A DNA stretch of 64,000 nt from CAZHFW01 sp964531675 (GCA_964531675.1 CAZHFW010000020.1:1-64000); one strand, 5' to 3'; numbered from the stretch's first letter, positions 27,038 to 35,409 are shown. The notes: generated by a model not told the origin, from the sequence alone. Numbers and translations are program-made.

Positions 27038-27451
27038 ATGTTCCTGCTCGGCGCCAACACCACACCCCAGGTCGATGTCCTCATCTCGCTGGGGATGATC
27101 GCCGCGGTGATCGGCGCCGCGGTCTACATCGTCCGCCGCCGCGAGGCCGGCCTCCGCCGCAACCGCCAGTTCCACGAACAGGCCGCTGTGACCCACCGCG
27201 ACCGCGAGAACAGCGCGTTCCAGCAGCACACCGAGCTCAACTCGCTCGCCGCCCAGAAGTTCAAGCGCGAGATCGAGCTGCTCGACGTCCAGCTCCAGCT
27301 CGCCAAGTTCGACCTTGGCATGCGCCACGACCACCGCGACTACCACGATCTGGTCATGGAGAAGGCCCGCCTCGAGATCGAGAGCCTCAAGCTCCACATC
27401 AAAGAGCAGCGCAAGCGCAACGACGACTTCGGATCCCCCGACGACCACTGA
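27038..27451 (+). CDS. Membrane-anchored coiled-coil protein
   Basis: The product has 137 residues. A single membrane helix (about residues 12-29, VLISLGMIAAVIGAAVYIV) is followed by basic residues and then a long helical, charged segment with heptad character to the end (LEIESLKLHIKEQRKR). The positive-inside rule places the coiled coil in the cytoplasm. I do not recognise a family. It follows sthA on the same strand, 56 bases downstream, but has its own possible promoter box. Confidence 0.65.
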   Translation: MFLLGANTTPQVDVLISLGMIAAVIGAAVYIVRRREAGLRRNRQFHEQAAVTHRDRENSAFQQHTELNSLAAQKFKREIELLDVQLQLAKFDLGMRHDHRDYHDLVMEKARLEIESLKLHIKEQRKRNDDFGSPDDH

Positions 27452-27487
27452 GACGCGCCGCACAGGCTTGCAGAGAACGTCGAATCC

Positions 27488-28324
27488 TCAGAGAACCTTC
27501 AGCGCCCGCGCCCGAACCTCATGCTCGAGGGTCGCGACCACCTGATCGAACGAGAGCGAACTCGTGTCCACCAGCACCGCGTCCACAGGCCGCACAAGCG
27601 GGCCATCAGCGCGGGAGGCGTCGCTGCGATCGCGCTCGACGATCTCGGTCTCCAGCGCCCGGCGTTCCTGGTCGGTGAACGAAACGCCCCGCTTGACCTC
27701 GAGCTCGCGGGCCCGCCGCGCCGCCCGAACCTCGGGTGAGGCGTCGAGGTAAAACTTCACCAAAGCGCCCGGGAAGACCACCGAGCCCTGATCGCGTCCC
27801 TCGGTCACGAGCCTGGGATGCTGGGCCCCGATGATGCGCTGCTTGGTCACCATGTGCTCGCGCAGGAGCTTGATCCCCGCGATGGGCGACACGACATTGG
27901 TCACGTCCGGATCACGGAGCCGCCGGTCGATGGGCTTGCCCCAGGCCAGAGGCGTGGGCGGATCCGAGCGCCAGTCAAAGTGCAGGTCGGCCTGCCGAAC
28001 GCGCTCCAGGAAAGCTTCAAGGTCGAGCTGCCCGACCGAGCCGTGCCAGAGGCCCGCGTCGATCGCGATCGCCGCCGCCGCCCGGTACATCGCGCCGGTG
28101 TCGAGGAAGTCCAGTCCGAGTCGCTTGGCCAGCGCCCGCGCGACAGACGACTTCCCGGTCCCCGCGGGACCGTCGATCGTGACGATGATGGGAAGATTGC
28201 TCGGCAAGGCGATCGCAGGCGGCAGCGCGTCAACCAGAAGGATCTGGATCGGAGGAGACGATACCACGCCCGTCGCCGGGTGGCTTCCCCTCTTCCGCTC
28301 GATCGTCGCCCCAGTGTCGGTCAT
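27488..28324 (-). CDS. cmk: Cytidylate kinase
   Basis: This enzyme phosphorylates CMP and dCMP. The 278-residue product has the P-loop GPAGTGKS (residues 52-59), DFLDTGAMYRA, the family's VTEGRDQGSVVFP and the lid region RARELEVKRGV. It is about 45 residues longer than usual at the N-terminus; this part is not typical and no internal ATG exists before the P-loop, so either the start is a non-ATG codon within it or the extension is real. It lies 33 bases after the sugar-isomerase-like gene on the same strand, probably as its operon partner. Confidence 0.92.
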   Translation of the reverse strand: MTDTGATIERKRGSHPATGVVSSPPIQILLVDALPPAIALPSNLPIIVTIDGPAGTGKSSVARALAKRLGLDFLDTGAMYRAAAAIAIDAGLWHGSVGQLDLEAFLERVRQADLHFDWRSDPPTPLAWGKPIDRRLRDPDVTNVVSPIAGIKLLREHMVTKQRIIGAQHPRLVTEGRDQGSVVFPGALVKFYLDASPEVRAARRARELEVKRGVSFTDQERRALETEIVERDRSDASRADGPLVRPVDAVLVDTSSLSFDQVVATLEHEVRARALKVL

Positions 28325-28357
28325 CGTCCACCCCGAGCTGGTCGAAGTTGAATGGCC

Positions 28358-29437
28358 TTAGCCCGCGTCCGGCGCCTGCGCCAGCGCCGCCTGCAGCGCG
28401 TCCCGGCTGCGCTGCAAGCCGAGTGTAACGTCGCCATCACCCCGGTAGTCAACCGCCAATGGACCGTCGTATCCGACCGAGGCGATCGCCGCGACCATCG
28501 CGCGAAGGTCGTAGCCCTCGTGCTTGGGTGCCCGGATCGGGGCGGGTTCGTCATCATCCTCGTCGCCCATGGCCAGATCGGCCTCAAGAGCGTCCAGGTC
28601 TTCCTCTTCCTCGTCCTCTTCGCCCTCGTCCTCTTCGGGCTCCTCGGGCTTGGCTTCCTCCGGCGCCGGCGTTCCCGCCTTGGCGCCAGGCTTTCCACCC
28701 GCCTTGGCTCCGGGCTGGGCCTTGAGGACCTTCTCGAGCAGCTCGTTGAGCTTGTTGCCAGGCACCCGACCCGCGGGCGCCGGGGGCTCGTACTCCTCGT
28801 AGGTGTCCAGGAACTTGAGCGTGGAGGCGCACACCGCGGTCGCGTAAGGCGTGAGCCGGCGCAGATACGCCAACGGGTCGGCCGCCTTGGACGCGGTCTG
28901 GAAGTCGGGATACGTGCCGATGCGGAACCCGCCCACCCGCTTGATCAGATCCGTGATCCGATCCGGGGTCGACGTCAGGCCCGGTCCGGGCGCGAGCAGC
29001 ACGCTCATGTCGAGCCGCTCCGCACGCTCCATGACCTTCTTGAGCCGGTCCACCACGACATCAAAGACCTTGGGATCGTCCGCGGCGGTCACGGTCATCG
29101 AGATCGCGCTGGCGCCCAAAAGCTGGCCCGCTTCGATCACGCGGCGTGCCCGGTCCGCGGCGGCGGCTGCATCGGTCTCGTTCCCGCCGAAGGGCTGGGG
29201 ATTGACCTCGCTCAGGAGCAGCACCGCGGAGCCCGCCTTGTCGGCCCGCTCACGCAGCGACTCGATCCGGGAGCGATCCGCACCCGCCAAGAGGTCGGTG
29301 GTCAGCGCCAGCCCGTGCAGGTTCAGGGTCTGCCGCGCGAATGCGGGCAGATCCAAAATATCCATCTTGGGCTTCTTCCCTTTTCCGGGAGGCAGAAGCC
29401 AAGCCCTCAGCGAACTGGCGGCGAGCGTCAGGAGCAT
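28358..29437 (-). CDS. Sugar phosphate isomerase/epimerase-like TIM barrel with acidic insertion
   Basis: The 359-residue protein has the AP-endonuclease-2-type TIM barrel pattern (NLHGLALTTDLL, SVLLAPGPGLT, GGFRIGTYPDF, and VGYDGPLAVDYRGDG at the end). It is interrupted by a low-complexity segment at about residues 241-298, first Lys/Gly/Ala/Pro-rich and then nearly all Glu and Asp. Barrel strands on both sides seem intact, so the insert is probably a surface loop. Substrate is not known. The start at 29437 has TACAGT eight bases upstream. It is the first gene of a pair with cmk. Confidence 0.72.
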   Translation of the reverse strand: MLLTLAASSLRAWLLPPGKGKKPKMDILDLPAFARQTLNLHGLALTTDLLAGADRSRIESLRERADKAGSAVLLLSEVNPQPFGGNETDAAAAADRARRVIEAGQLLGASAISMTVTAADDPKVFDVVVDRLKKVMERAERLDMSVLLAPGPGLTSTPDRITDLIKRVGGFRIGTYPDFQTASKAADPLAYLRRLTPYATAVCASTLKFLDTYEEYEPPAPAGRVPGNKLNELLEKVLKAQPGAKAGGKPGAKAGTPAPEEAKPEEPEEDEGEEDEEEEDLDALEADLAMGDEDDDEPAPIRAPKHEGYDLRAMVAAIASVGYDGPLAVDYRGDGDVTLGLQRSRDALQAALAQAPDAG

Positions 29438-29445
29438 GCGGCCGG

Positions 29446-29451
29446 ACTGTA
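29446..29451 (-). promoter_or_regulatory. Candidate -10 box of the isomerase-like gene (TACAGT)
   Basis: TACAGT on the minus strand ends eight bases before the ATG at 29437. Confidence 0.42.
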
Positions 29452-29713
29452 TCCGAACATCCGGCCCCAGCCAACAGCCCGGGCTGGAGCGAAACGCCAC
29501 CCCGAGCGGGGGGCCAAAGGGGCGGTCGGGACCAGAGGCCACCAACCGCCCGGAGGGGTCAGAACAGACCAACGGAGCGTACGCCCATCGTCGAACCCAC
29601 ACCCCTGAACCCGGAAGAGGGCTGCAAAGTTGCCGAACCCCACCATTCCGCTAGCATCCGGAACCCGGCGGGCCGTGGCGCCCCCGGGACGCACCGCCCG
29701 ATCAGGAGCGCCG

Positions 29714-30094
29714 ATGTCCGCACCCGCCGACCGTCTCTACTCCCAGTCTCATGAATGGCACAAGGTTGAGGGCGACACCCTGACCCTGGGCATCACCCAG
29801 TTCGCGGTCGACGCCCTCACCGACGTCACCTACGTCGAGATCAAGAAGCCCGGCACCAAGTTCAAGGCCGGCGAGTCCATCGGCGAGGTCGAGAGCGTGA
29901 AGACCACCTCCGACATCTACTGCGCCTGCGATGGCGAGATCATCGAAACCAACAAGGCCCTGGCCGACGACCCGAGCCTGCTCAACTCCGATCCCTTCGG
30001 CAAGGGCTGGCTCGCCAAGATCAAGATCACCAGCAAGGCCGGCCTTGATCAGCTCATGGACTCCAAGAAGTACGAAGCGGCCCACCCCCACTGA
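29714..30094 (+). CDS. gcvH: Glycine cleavage system H protein
   Basis: H protein carries the aminomethyl group on lipoate between the P, T and L proteins. The 126-residue chain has the usual HEWHKVEGD start, ITQFAVDALTDVTYVE and the lipoylation site ESVKTTSDIY at Lys63. AGGAG lies upstream of the ATG, and a possible -10 box TAGCAT lies about 57 bases before it. It stands alone; gcvT and gcvP are not nearby. Confidence 0.96.
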   Translation: MSAPADRLYSQSHEWHKVEGDTLTLGITQFAVDALTDVTYVEIKKPGTKFKAGESIGEVESVKTTSDIYCACDGEIIETNKALADDPSLLNSDPFGKGWLAKIKITSKAGLDQLMDSKKYEAAHPH

Positions 30095-30118
30095 CCGCGC
30101 CGCCAGATCGACGACACG

Positions 30119-30150
30119 AAAAGGCCCATGGGTCATTCCCATGGGCTTTC
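30119..30150. terminator. Bidirectional terminator
   Basis: GCCCATGGG (30124-30132) pairs with CCCATGGGC (30138-30146), loop TCATT. TTTCTTT follows on the plus strand, and CTTTTCG on the minus strand. It serves gcvH and the convergent unknown gene. Confidence 0.85.
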
Positions 30151-30176
30151 TTTGTGCGCACATCGTTGGCCCAAGC

Positions 30177-31037
30177 TCAGAACGTCCGCTTCACCGGGCT
30201 CTTGGGCGTCCGTTGCTCGGTCGGAGGCTCAACGCCCACCGAGGCCTTGCACTCCAGCGCCAGCCTCTGGTGCATCTTCTCGTGATCCGGGAATGCATCC
30301 AGGTATTCGATCAGCTCGTCCACCCGGTGGTGCGGGTGATCCTTCGGATCGAGCCTGGCGATCGCCGCATCGCCCAGGGCCTCGGCCGCCGCTTCGAACC
30401 AAGCCGCGTCGGGGACGATCGTCCCCTGGTCGCGGGTCTTGGTTCCCTCGGTCACGAGCGTGCCCGCGGGCGGATCGACCTGGGCCCGCACCGTCACCAT
30501 GCCCGTCGGCGTGGGGGTCGTTTCGCGAACGCCCGACACCCCCACGATGGGCCACTTGCCCGCCCGCGTCATGGGCTCCCGGCACAGGACCAGCATCGGG
30601 ATCTGCCGGCGATCGGCGGTCTCGCGGATCGTCCGGGCGTCGATCCCGAGCAGCGGCGGCTGGATGAGGTAATAGCCCGCGCGGAGTTCATTCCAGCGCC
30701 GGGGCACCGCATCCAGAATCACGCGCACGCCCGAGTCCATCGCGAGCTGCCGCTTCTGCCGGCGGGCCTCCTGCAGAGGCAGGACGATCCGCGCCATGAG
30801 CTCGAAGTCGCCCAGGCGACGAGCGGCGTCCAGCGCGCGCAAAGATGCGGACTCGGCGCGGAAATACTCCATGGACGCCAAGGCTGTCGAAGCCTGCTCC
30901 ATGAGCTCGTCGATCGAGATGGCTGATCCAGTCTGACCCAAAGGCGCACGTCTCCCAATCGGGCGCCTTGTCTCTCTCACCTGCACCGCGGCCTCCGTTC
31001 CGCCTTCCTCCCGGAAACGATCCAAAGACCTTCGCAA
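30177..31037 (-). CDS. Conserved-looking protein of unknown function
   Basis: I do not recognise this protein of up to 286 residues. The N-terminal half is helical (EQASTALASMEYFRAES then DAARRLGDFELMARIVLPLQEARRQKR). The second half looks alpha/beta, with YYLIQPPLLGIDARTIRETA, MLVLCREPM and WPIVGVSG, and ends in a Pro/Thr-rich tail. The longest frame starts at TTG 31037; GTG codons at 30986 and 30980 or the ATG at 30902 are alternatives, so the start is uncertain. It follows another unknown gene by 41 bases on the same strand and probably forms an operon with it. Confidence 0.6.
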   Translation of the reverse strand: MRRSLDRFREEGGTEAAVQVRETRRPIGRRAPLGQTGSAISIDELMEQASTALASMEYFRAESASLRALDAARRLGDFELMARIVLPLQEARRQKRQLAMDSGVRVILDAVPRRWNELRAGYYLIQPPLLGIDARTIRETADRRQIPMLVLCREPMTRAGKWPIVGVSGVRETTPTPTGMVTVRAQVDPPAGTLVTEGTKTRDQGTIVPDAAWFEAAAEALGDAAIARLDPKDHPHHRVDELIEYLDAFPDHEKMHQRLALECKASVGVEPPTEQRTPKSPVKRTF

Positions 31038-31078
31038 GGAGCCAGAGTCCTCCAGACTCGGGCACCCCGCACCAACTG

Positions 31079-31714
31079 CTAATCCACCGTCAGCTTGGTC
31101 ACATGATCCGCGACGGCGCGGAGCATGGAAGACCAGAGCGCCGACTGCTCGGGCAGATCAAACTCCAGGAGATCGGCCACCGCCGACCAGTCCTGCCGTT
31201 CGATCCCCGACTTGAGTTCGTTGAGTTTGGTCGAGAGCGAGGTCACCGCATGGGAGGCCTCCGCGAAATCGCGGTGCACGTCCGCGGCGGTCCGCGCCAG
31301 CGCGTCCCCGTCGAGCCCGATCGCGGCGGCGCACTTGTCGAGCGTCTCCCGCGCGACGCGCCAGACCTCGACCACCTTGTCCAGTTCCGCAAAGCCCGCC
31401 TGGACCTCGCCTTTCTGGAACTGCACCGCGGCGTGCTTGTGCGCGTCCACGTGCGCCTCGAGCAGATCCGCAGCGTCACACAGGGCAACGCGCACGATGC
31501 TCTTGGTGTCCGCGGAGGTGAGCCTGAGCTCCACCACGCCATCGGCGGTGTCGGGAAGATCCGCGAGCTTCTCGTCGGCCAGGGGGGCGCCGTCGGCCAT
31601 CACCTGGATGATGATGCGGCCCTTGGACTGCGCGATGGCCGCCGCGGCGCTGACACCCCCGAAGAGGGTCGGCCGTGCGTTCTCGATCAGCGTGTCGTCC
31701 AGGTACACCCGCAT
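31079..31714 (-). CDS. Protein of unknown function, first of a two-gene unit
   Basis: The 211-residue product has two parts. The first 75 residues look like a small beta-rich domain (MRVYLDDTLIE, GRIIIQVMADGAPL, GVVELRLTS). The rest is strongly helical, with long amphipathic helices (LDKVVEVWRVARETLDKCA, FAEASHAVTSLSTKLNELK). There is no signal peptide or membrane segment. The start at 31714 is the second ATG in frame and begins at the first strand. A beta-grasp resemblance of the N-terminal part is a guess. It is upstream of the other unknown gene and probably co-transcribed. Confidence 0.6.
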   Translation of the reverse strand: MRVYLDDTLIENARPTLFGGVSAAAAIAQSKGRIIIQVMADGAPLADEKLADLPDTADGVVELRLTSADTKSIVRVALCDAADLLEAHVDAHKHAAVQFQKGEVQAGFAELDKVVEVWRVARETLDKCAAAIGLDGDALARTAADVHRDFAEASHAVTSLSTKLNELKSGIERQDWSAVADLLEFDLPEQSALWSSMLRAVADHVTKLTVD

Positions 31715-31838
31715 GGGCTGTAGTGTCGCCGCAATCCGCCCACTTTGCCAACCGGTGTGGATCGTTTTCTCGCCCCCCATCCCCGGGGGCGGGTCCGGAC
31801 CGAGTTCTCGGGCGGGGCTGCTCCGGGCTCGGGGGAGG

Positions 31839-32516
31839 TCAGGGCGATTCCGGCGGGTTGGGCAAGCCGGCTGCGGCGGCCCGGGCCTCGCGCCGGCGCT
31901 GCTTGTAGATGAGGCGAATGTTGCGCGAGTAGATCACCAGACCGCTCGACTGGCCCAGGATCGCGACCGGATCCTGACGCCACACGAAGTAGGCAAACAG
32001 CGAGATCCCCCCGATCAGGCTCATCCACCAGAAGGCCTCGGGCACCACAGTCTTGCGGCTCTTTTCCGAGACGATCCACTGGATCAGAAACCGGCTCGAG
32101 AACGCCGCCTGGCCAAAGAACCCGATCCCCACCCACACCAGGCTCGACCAGCTCGTGATCTTGAGCCAGCGGAAGACGCGATTGGGGCGCGGGGCGGTGA
32201 TGTCCGCCAGCACCGCGGGGCCAAAGAGCGTCTTGACCTGCGCCTCGGAGAGCTTCTCCGAAGTGTGGCCGTCCCGGGAGTGGTACTGGAACGAAAACGA
32301 GTTGGTCGCGGGATCGGGCGTCGCGACCAGCAGCAGGCGGTTCTCGCCCACGCGGACATCGATGCGCCGGTCGGTCTTGGCGGTGACGATCGTTCCGAAC
32401 GGATCGGGCCCGAGCGCGAGCCAGAAGCCCAGGAAGATGACCAGGACCAAGGCGGCCACCGGCTCCCACTTGCGGCGCTTCCGGGGGGCCTTGTCCGCGG
32501 GTCCGGTCTGACTCAC
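31839..32516 (-). CDS. Membrane protein with lipid-A biosynthesis N-terminal domain (LAB_N)
   Basis: The 225-residue protein has a first membrane helix (about 20-38), a periplasmic segment of about 80 residues, then a C-terminal LAB_N domain with three membrane helices (FFGQAAFSSRFLIQWIVSEK, then WMSLIGGISLFAYFVWR, then GLVIYSRNIRLIYK). LAB_N domains occur next to, or fused to, lipid A and polyprenyl-sugar enzymes. Its ATG overlaps the stop of the GT2 gene by four bases, so the two are coupled and probably act together in lipid or glycan assembly. Confidence 0.82.
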   Translation of the reverse strand: MSQTGPADKAPRKRRKWEPVAALVLVIFLGFWLALGPDPFGTIVTAKTDRRIDVRVGENRLLLVATPDPATNSFSFQYHSRDGHTSEKLSEAQVKTLFGPAVLADITAPRPNRVFRWLKITSWSSLVWVGIGFFGQAAFSSRFLIQWIVSEKSRKTVVPEAFWWMSLIGGISLFAYFVWRQDPVAILGQSSGLVIYSRNIRLIYKQRRREARAAAAGLPNPPESP

Positions 32517-33346
32517 GCCTTCACCTCGACCGCTTCAGCGCGCGGGGCGCGAGCCTCGGGCCGCACGCCGCCATCGACTTCCATGCTCTCGACCGGACGG
32601 CGGCGCTTGCTCATCCAGCGCACCGCGAAGCAGTCGATCAGGCCCGGGAGGGCCCGCTGGGTGATGCCAAAGCCATACTTGGTCTCGCCCGCGACGCGGG
32701 GACGGTGCGTGACCCGCATCTGCACGACCTTGTAGCCCATGTGATGGGCCGAGATCGGGATGAAGCGGTGCATGCCCTTGAACTCGAGCGGGATGCGCAG
32801 CGCGATCTCACGGCGCATCAGGCGGAGTGAGCATCCGGTGTCGCGGATCACATCGCCCAGGATCGCGCGCCGGAACAGACGCCCGACGATCGACCCGACG
32901 CGGCGCACCAGGTTGTCCTTGCGCGCATGCGAGCGGTCGCCCTGCACGAAGTCGGCCTTCTCGGCCTGCAAGAGCTTGATCATCGAGGGGATTTCCCCCG
33001 GGTCATTCTGGAGGTCGGCATCCAGTACCGCAATGAGTTCGCCGCGGGCGGCGCGGAAGCCCGCGTGGAAGGCTGCGGATTGGCCATTCCCCTTTCCGGG
33101 CGGGGTCTTGGTCATCGCGATGCAGCGGAGCCAGGGGAGATCGCGCATCAGATCGAGGACGATCGCGCGGGTCCGATCGGTGGAACCATCGTCGACGATC
33201 ACGAACTCGAACTCGCCTCCGAGGACCTGGGCCGCGGCATGGCCCGCGTCGCCGACCTGGCGGACCAGCTCAGCGACGTTCTCCTGCTCGTTGTGCGCGG
33301 GCGCGACGACCGAGAGCGCGATCGGGGATGTCGGAGATCGGGACAT
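32513..33346 (-). CDS. Family 2 glycosyltransferase (dolichyl/undecaprenyl-phosphate sugar type)
   Basis: The 277-residue enzyme has the GT-A fold: SVVAPAHNEQENV at the start, FVIVDDGSTDRT, the metal site in VLDADLQNDP, and DTGCSLRLMRRE further on. It lacks C-terminal membrane helices, so it is a cytosolic, membrane-associated transferase of the ArnC/DPM1 type rather than a multi-domain one. It is the first gene of a coupled pair with the LAB_N protein. TATTCT lies eight bases before the ATG. Confidence 0.88.
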   Translation of the reverse strand: MSRSPTSPIALSVVAPAHNEQENVAELVRQVGDAGHAAAQVLGGEFEFVIVDDGSTDRTRAIVLDLMRDLPWLRCIAMTKTPPGKGNGQSAAFHAGFRAARGELIAVLDADLQNDPGEIPSMIKLLQAEKADFVQGDRSHARKDNLVRRVGSIVGRLFRRAILGDVIRDTGCSLRLMRREIALRIPLEFKGMHRFIPISAHHMGYKVVQMRVTHRPRVAGETKYGFGITQRALPGLIDCFAVRWMSKRRRPVESMEVDGGVRPEARAPRAEAVEVKA

Positions 33347-33354
33347 GAGCGGGA

Positions 33355-33360
33355 AGAATA
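33355..33360 (-). promoter_or_regulatory. Candidate -10 box of the GT2 gene (TATTCT)
   Basis: TATTCT on the minus strand ends eight bases before the ATG at 33346. Confidence 0.42.
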
Positions 33361-33415
33361 GGTCGCGCCGCAGACCAACACGCGCCCGGGAGGTTCACGC
33401 GGCTCCGGACACCTC

Positions 33416-33421
33416 TATCAT
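33416..33421 (+). promoter_or_regulatory. Candidate -10 box of the ferredoxin gene (TATCAT)
   Basis: TATCAT ends five bases before the ATG at 33427. TTCACG, 16 bases upstream, is a weak -35 candidate. Confidence 0.48.
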
Positions 33422-33426
33422 CGGGC

Positions 33427-33825
33427 ATGCACCTTCGACACTCGGATCACGCTCACGGGCCGGCGGTCGTGCCGGTCAAGTTCATCCTTGAGGACCCCAA
33501 GGGCCTCACCGGGAAGGACCAGCGCGAATGGGACCTCATGGCGGCCAAGGGCGAGCATCTGCTCGAGGTCGCGATGGAGGCGGGGATCAACATCGAGCAC
33601 GCCTGCGGCGGGGTCTGCGCGTGTTCCACGTGCCACATCTACGTCGAGAAGGGCATGGACCAGCTCTCCGAGGCCTCCGAAGCGGAGGAAGACCGCGTCG
33701 AGGAAGCGCCCGGACTGCAGCGCAACAGCCGCCTGAGCTGCCAGTGCAACGTCGAAGGCAACGGGCCGATCGTGGTTCGGGTGCCTTCGTGGAACCGCAA
33801 CGCGGTGAAGGAAATCCCCCACTGA
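33427..33825 (+). CDS. fdx: Adrenodoxin/ISC-type [2Fe-2S] ferredoxin
   Basis: This electron carrier has 132 residues. The cluster ligands fit the ISC-ferredoxin spacing: Cys60, Cys66 and Cys69 in ACGGVCACSTCHIYV and Cys105 in RLSCQC. Cys64 and Cys107 are extra. The first 17 residues are His-rich. ISC ferredoxins give electrons to IscS/IscU during Fe-S cluster assembly. The next gene, 30 bases downstream, is iscX, supporting this role, but the rest of the isc operon is not here. Confidence 0.92.
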   Translation: MHLRHSDHAHGPAVVPVKFILEDPKGLTGKDQREWDLMAAKGEHLLEVAMEAGINIEHACGGVCACSTCHIYVEKGMDQLSEASEAEEDRVEEAPGLQRNSRLSCQCNVEGNGPIVVRVPSWNRNAVKEIPH

Positions 33826-33855
33826 TCCGGGGAGCTGCTCGGGAGGGAAGAGAAG

Positions 33856-34089
33856 ATGGGCGCTTCCTTCGGTTGGCTTGATGTGCGGACAATCGGCGAG
33901 ATGCTCGCGGACGCGCATCCGGGCCGGGATCCCCTGACGGTGCGGTTCACCGAGCTTCGCCAGCTTGTGGAAAAGCTGCCGGGCTTTGTCGCGGATCCCA
34001 AGCACCCGGTCAACGAGAAGATCCTCGAGACGATCCAGATGATCTGGAACGAGGAATACCGCGATCTGAAGGCGGAAGAAGAGGACTGA
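33856..34089 (+). CDS. iscX: IscX-like Fe-S cluster assembly protein
   Basis: This 77-residue protein has the IscX pattern of conserved acidic and aromatic residues: FGWLDVRTIGEMLADAHP, then DPLTVRFTELRQLVEKL and VNEKILETIQMIWNEEY. IscX binds IscS and iron and tunes cluster formation. The length is typical, about 66-75 plus a short N-terminal extra. It follows fdx as in many isc operons, where the order is fdx-iscX at the 3' end. Confidence 0.85.
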   Translation: MGASFGWLDVRTIGEMLADAHPGRDPLTVRFTELRQLVEKLPGFVADPKHPVNEKILETIQMIWNEEYRDLKAEEED

Positions 34090-34122
34090 GCCGGTTGGTC
34101 TCCAGCCGCCCCGGGATGCCGG

Positions 34123-34128
34123 TATCAT
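34123..34128 (+). promoter_or_regulatory. Candidate -10 box of holB (TATCAT)
   Basis: TATCAT ends six bases before the GTG at 34135. Confidence 0.42.
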
Positions 34129-34134
34129 CCGCCC

Positions 34135-35358
34135 GTGGCGAAGAAGCCGGCCAAATCCGCGGAAGAGAAGCCCAAGTCCAAAGGGACGAGCAAGGCTTCC
34201 GCCAAGACGCCCGAGCGTGAGCTTCGGTCCGAGCCCGCGGCGCCCCCGCCGCCGGCGCGTTCGCACACGCATCCGCCTCCGATTCCGCTGGCGCAGGTCC
34301 TCGGTCAACCCCGGGCGATGGCGACGCTGAACGCGAGCCTGAGCTCCGGGCGCATCCACCACGCGTGGATCTTCCATGGCCCGCCCGGGGTCGGGAAGCT
34401 GACCACGGCATTGGCGTTCGCGGCGGTGCTTCTGGATCCCACGTCCCAGACGAACTTCGGGGGAGAGTGGGAAGCGGACCCGGGCAGCAAGACCCAGCAG
34501 CTTCTGGCGGCGGGCACGCACCCGGATCTGCAGGTGGTCGTCAAGGAGCTGGCGCGATTCAGCCGGGATTCGGACGTTCGCGACCGCAAGCTCAGGAACA
34601 TCCCCAACGAGGTGATCCTGGAGTACTTCGTCGAGCCCGCGACGCGGACGACGATGGCGGCCCAGGGCGCCCGCGCCGGCAAGGTCTTCATCATCGATGA
34701 GGCCGAGCTGATGGATTTCCGCTCGCAGAACACGATCCTCAAGACCCTGGAAGAGCCCCCGCCCGGGACGGTGCTCATCCTGGTCACCTCGAGCGAAGAC
34801 AGCCTTCTGCCCACGATCCGCTCGCGTTCGCAGCGGGTCTCGTTCGGCCCGCTCAACGACTACGCGATGCGGGACTGGCTCAAGCGGGCCAAGCTCGAGA
34901 TCGAGGCGGGCGAGCTGAACTGGCTGCTGTCGTTCGCGGGCGGTTCGCCCGGCGCGCTGCTGCGGGCGCACGAGGGCAAGCTCTTCGAATGGCACCAGGC
35001 GGTTGCGCCGCTTCTCGAAGCGACCGCGGCGGGGAAGTACTCCATCGATCTTGGTCCGACCATGGCCTCTCTGGTGGATCAATGGGCCAAGGACTGGGTG
35101 GAGCGGCACGAGAACGCGAGCAAGGAAGCGGCCAACAAGGCGGGGGCGGACGAGATGTTCAGGCTCGTCTCGGAGCACTTCCGCCGGGCGCTGCGCGGCC
35201 CCGGGGGCAAGGCGCCCGCGATCCCGCCCGGGATCACGGTGCGGGCCTTTGACGCGATCCGCGAGGCGGAGTCGAGGCTCGACTCCAACGTGGACATGAA
35301 GTTCGTCTTCGAGGGCCTTTCGGCGGACCTTTGCTCCGCGTTCGCGTTGGCTCATTAA
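34135..35358 (+). CDS. holB: DNA polymerase III delta-prime subunit
   Basis: Delta-prime is part of the clamp loader. The 407-residue protein has a Lys/Pro-rich N-terminal tail of about 45 residues, then an AAA+ domain with Walker A GPPGVGKLT (82-90), KVFIIDEAELM, TLEEPPPGTVLILVTS and the SRSQR arginine motif, followed by a helical C-terminal part. No Cys4 zinc module is visible, so the chain resembles HolB rather than DnaX. The start codon is GTG. It lies 45 bases after iscX. Confidence 0.88.
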   Translation: MAKKPAKSAEEKPKSKGTSKASAKTPERELRSEPAAPPPPARSHTHPPPIPLAQVLGQPRAMATLNASLSSGRIHHAWIFHGPPGVGKLTTALAFAAVLLDPTSQTNFGGEWEADPGSKTQQLLAAGTHPDLQVVVKELARFSRDSDVRDRKLRNIPNEVILEYFVEPATRTTMAAQGARAGKVFIIDEAELMDFRSQNTILKTLEEPPPGTVLILVTSSEDSLLPTIRSRSQRVSFGPLNDYAMRDWLKRAKLEIEAGELNWLLSFAGGSPGALLRAHEGKLFEWHQAVAPLLEATAAGKYSIDLGPTMASLVDQWAKDWVERHENASKEAANKAGADEMFRLVSEHFRRALRGPGGKAPAIPPGITVRAFDAIREAESRLDSNVDMKFVFEGLSADLCSAFALAH

Positions 35359-35409
35359 GACGCGTGCGCATTTTCGTCGCTCGGGTTCCCGGGCGCGGCG
35401 GCCGCGCTC

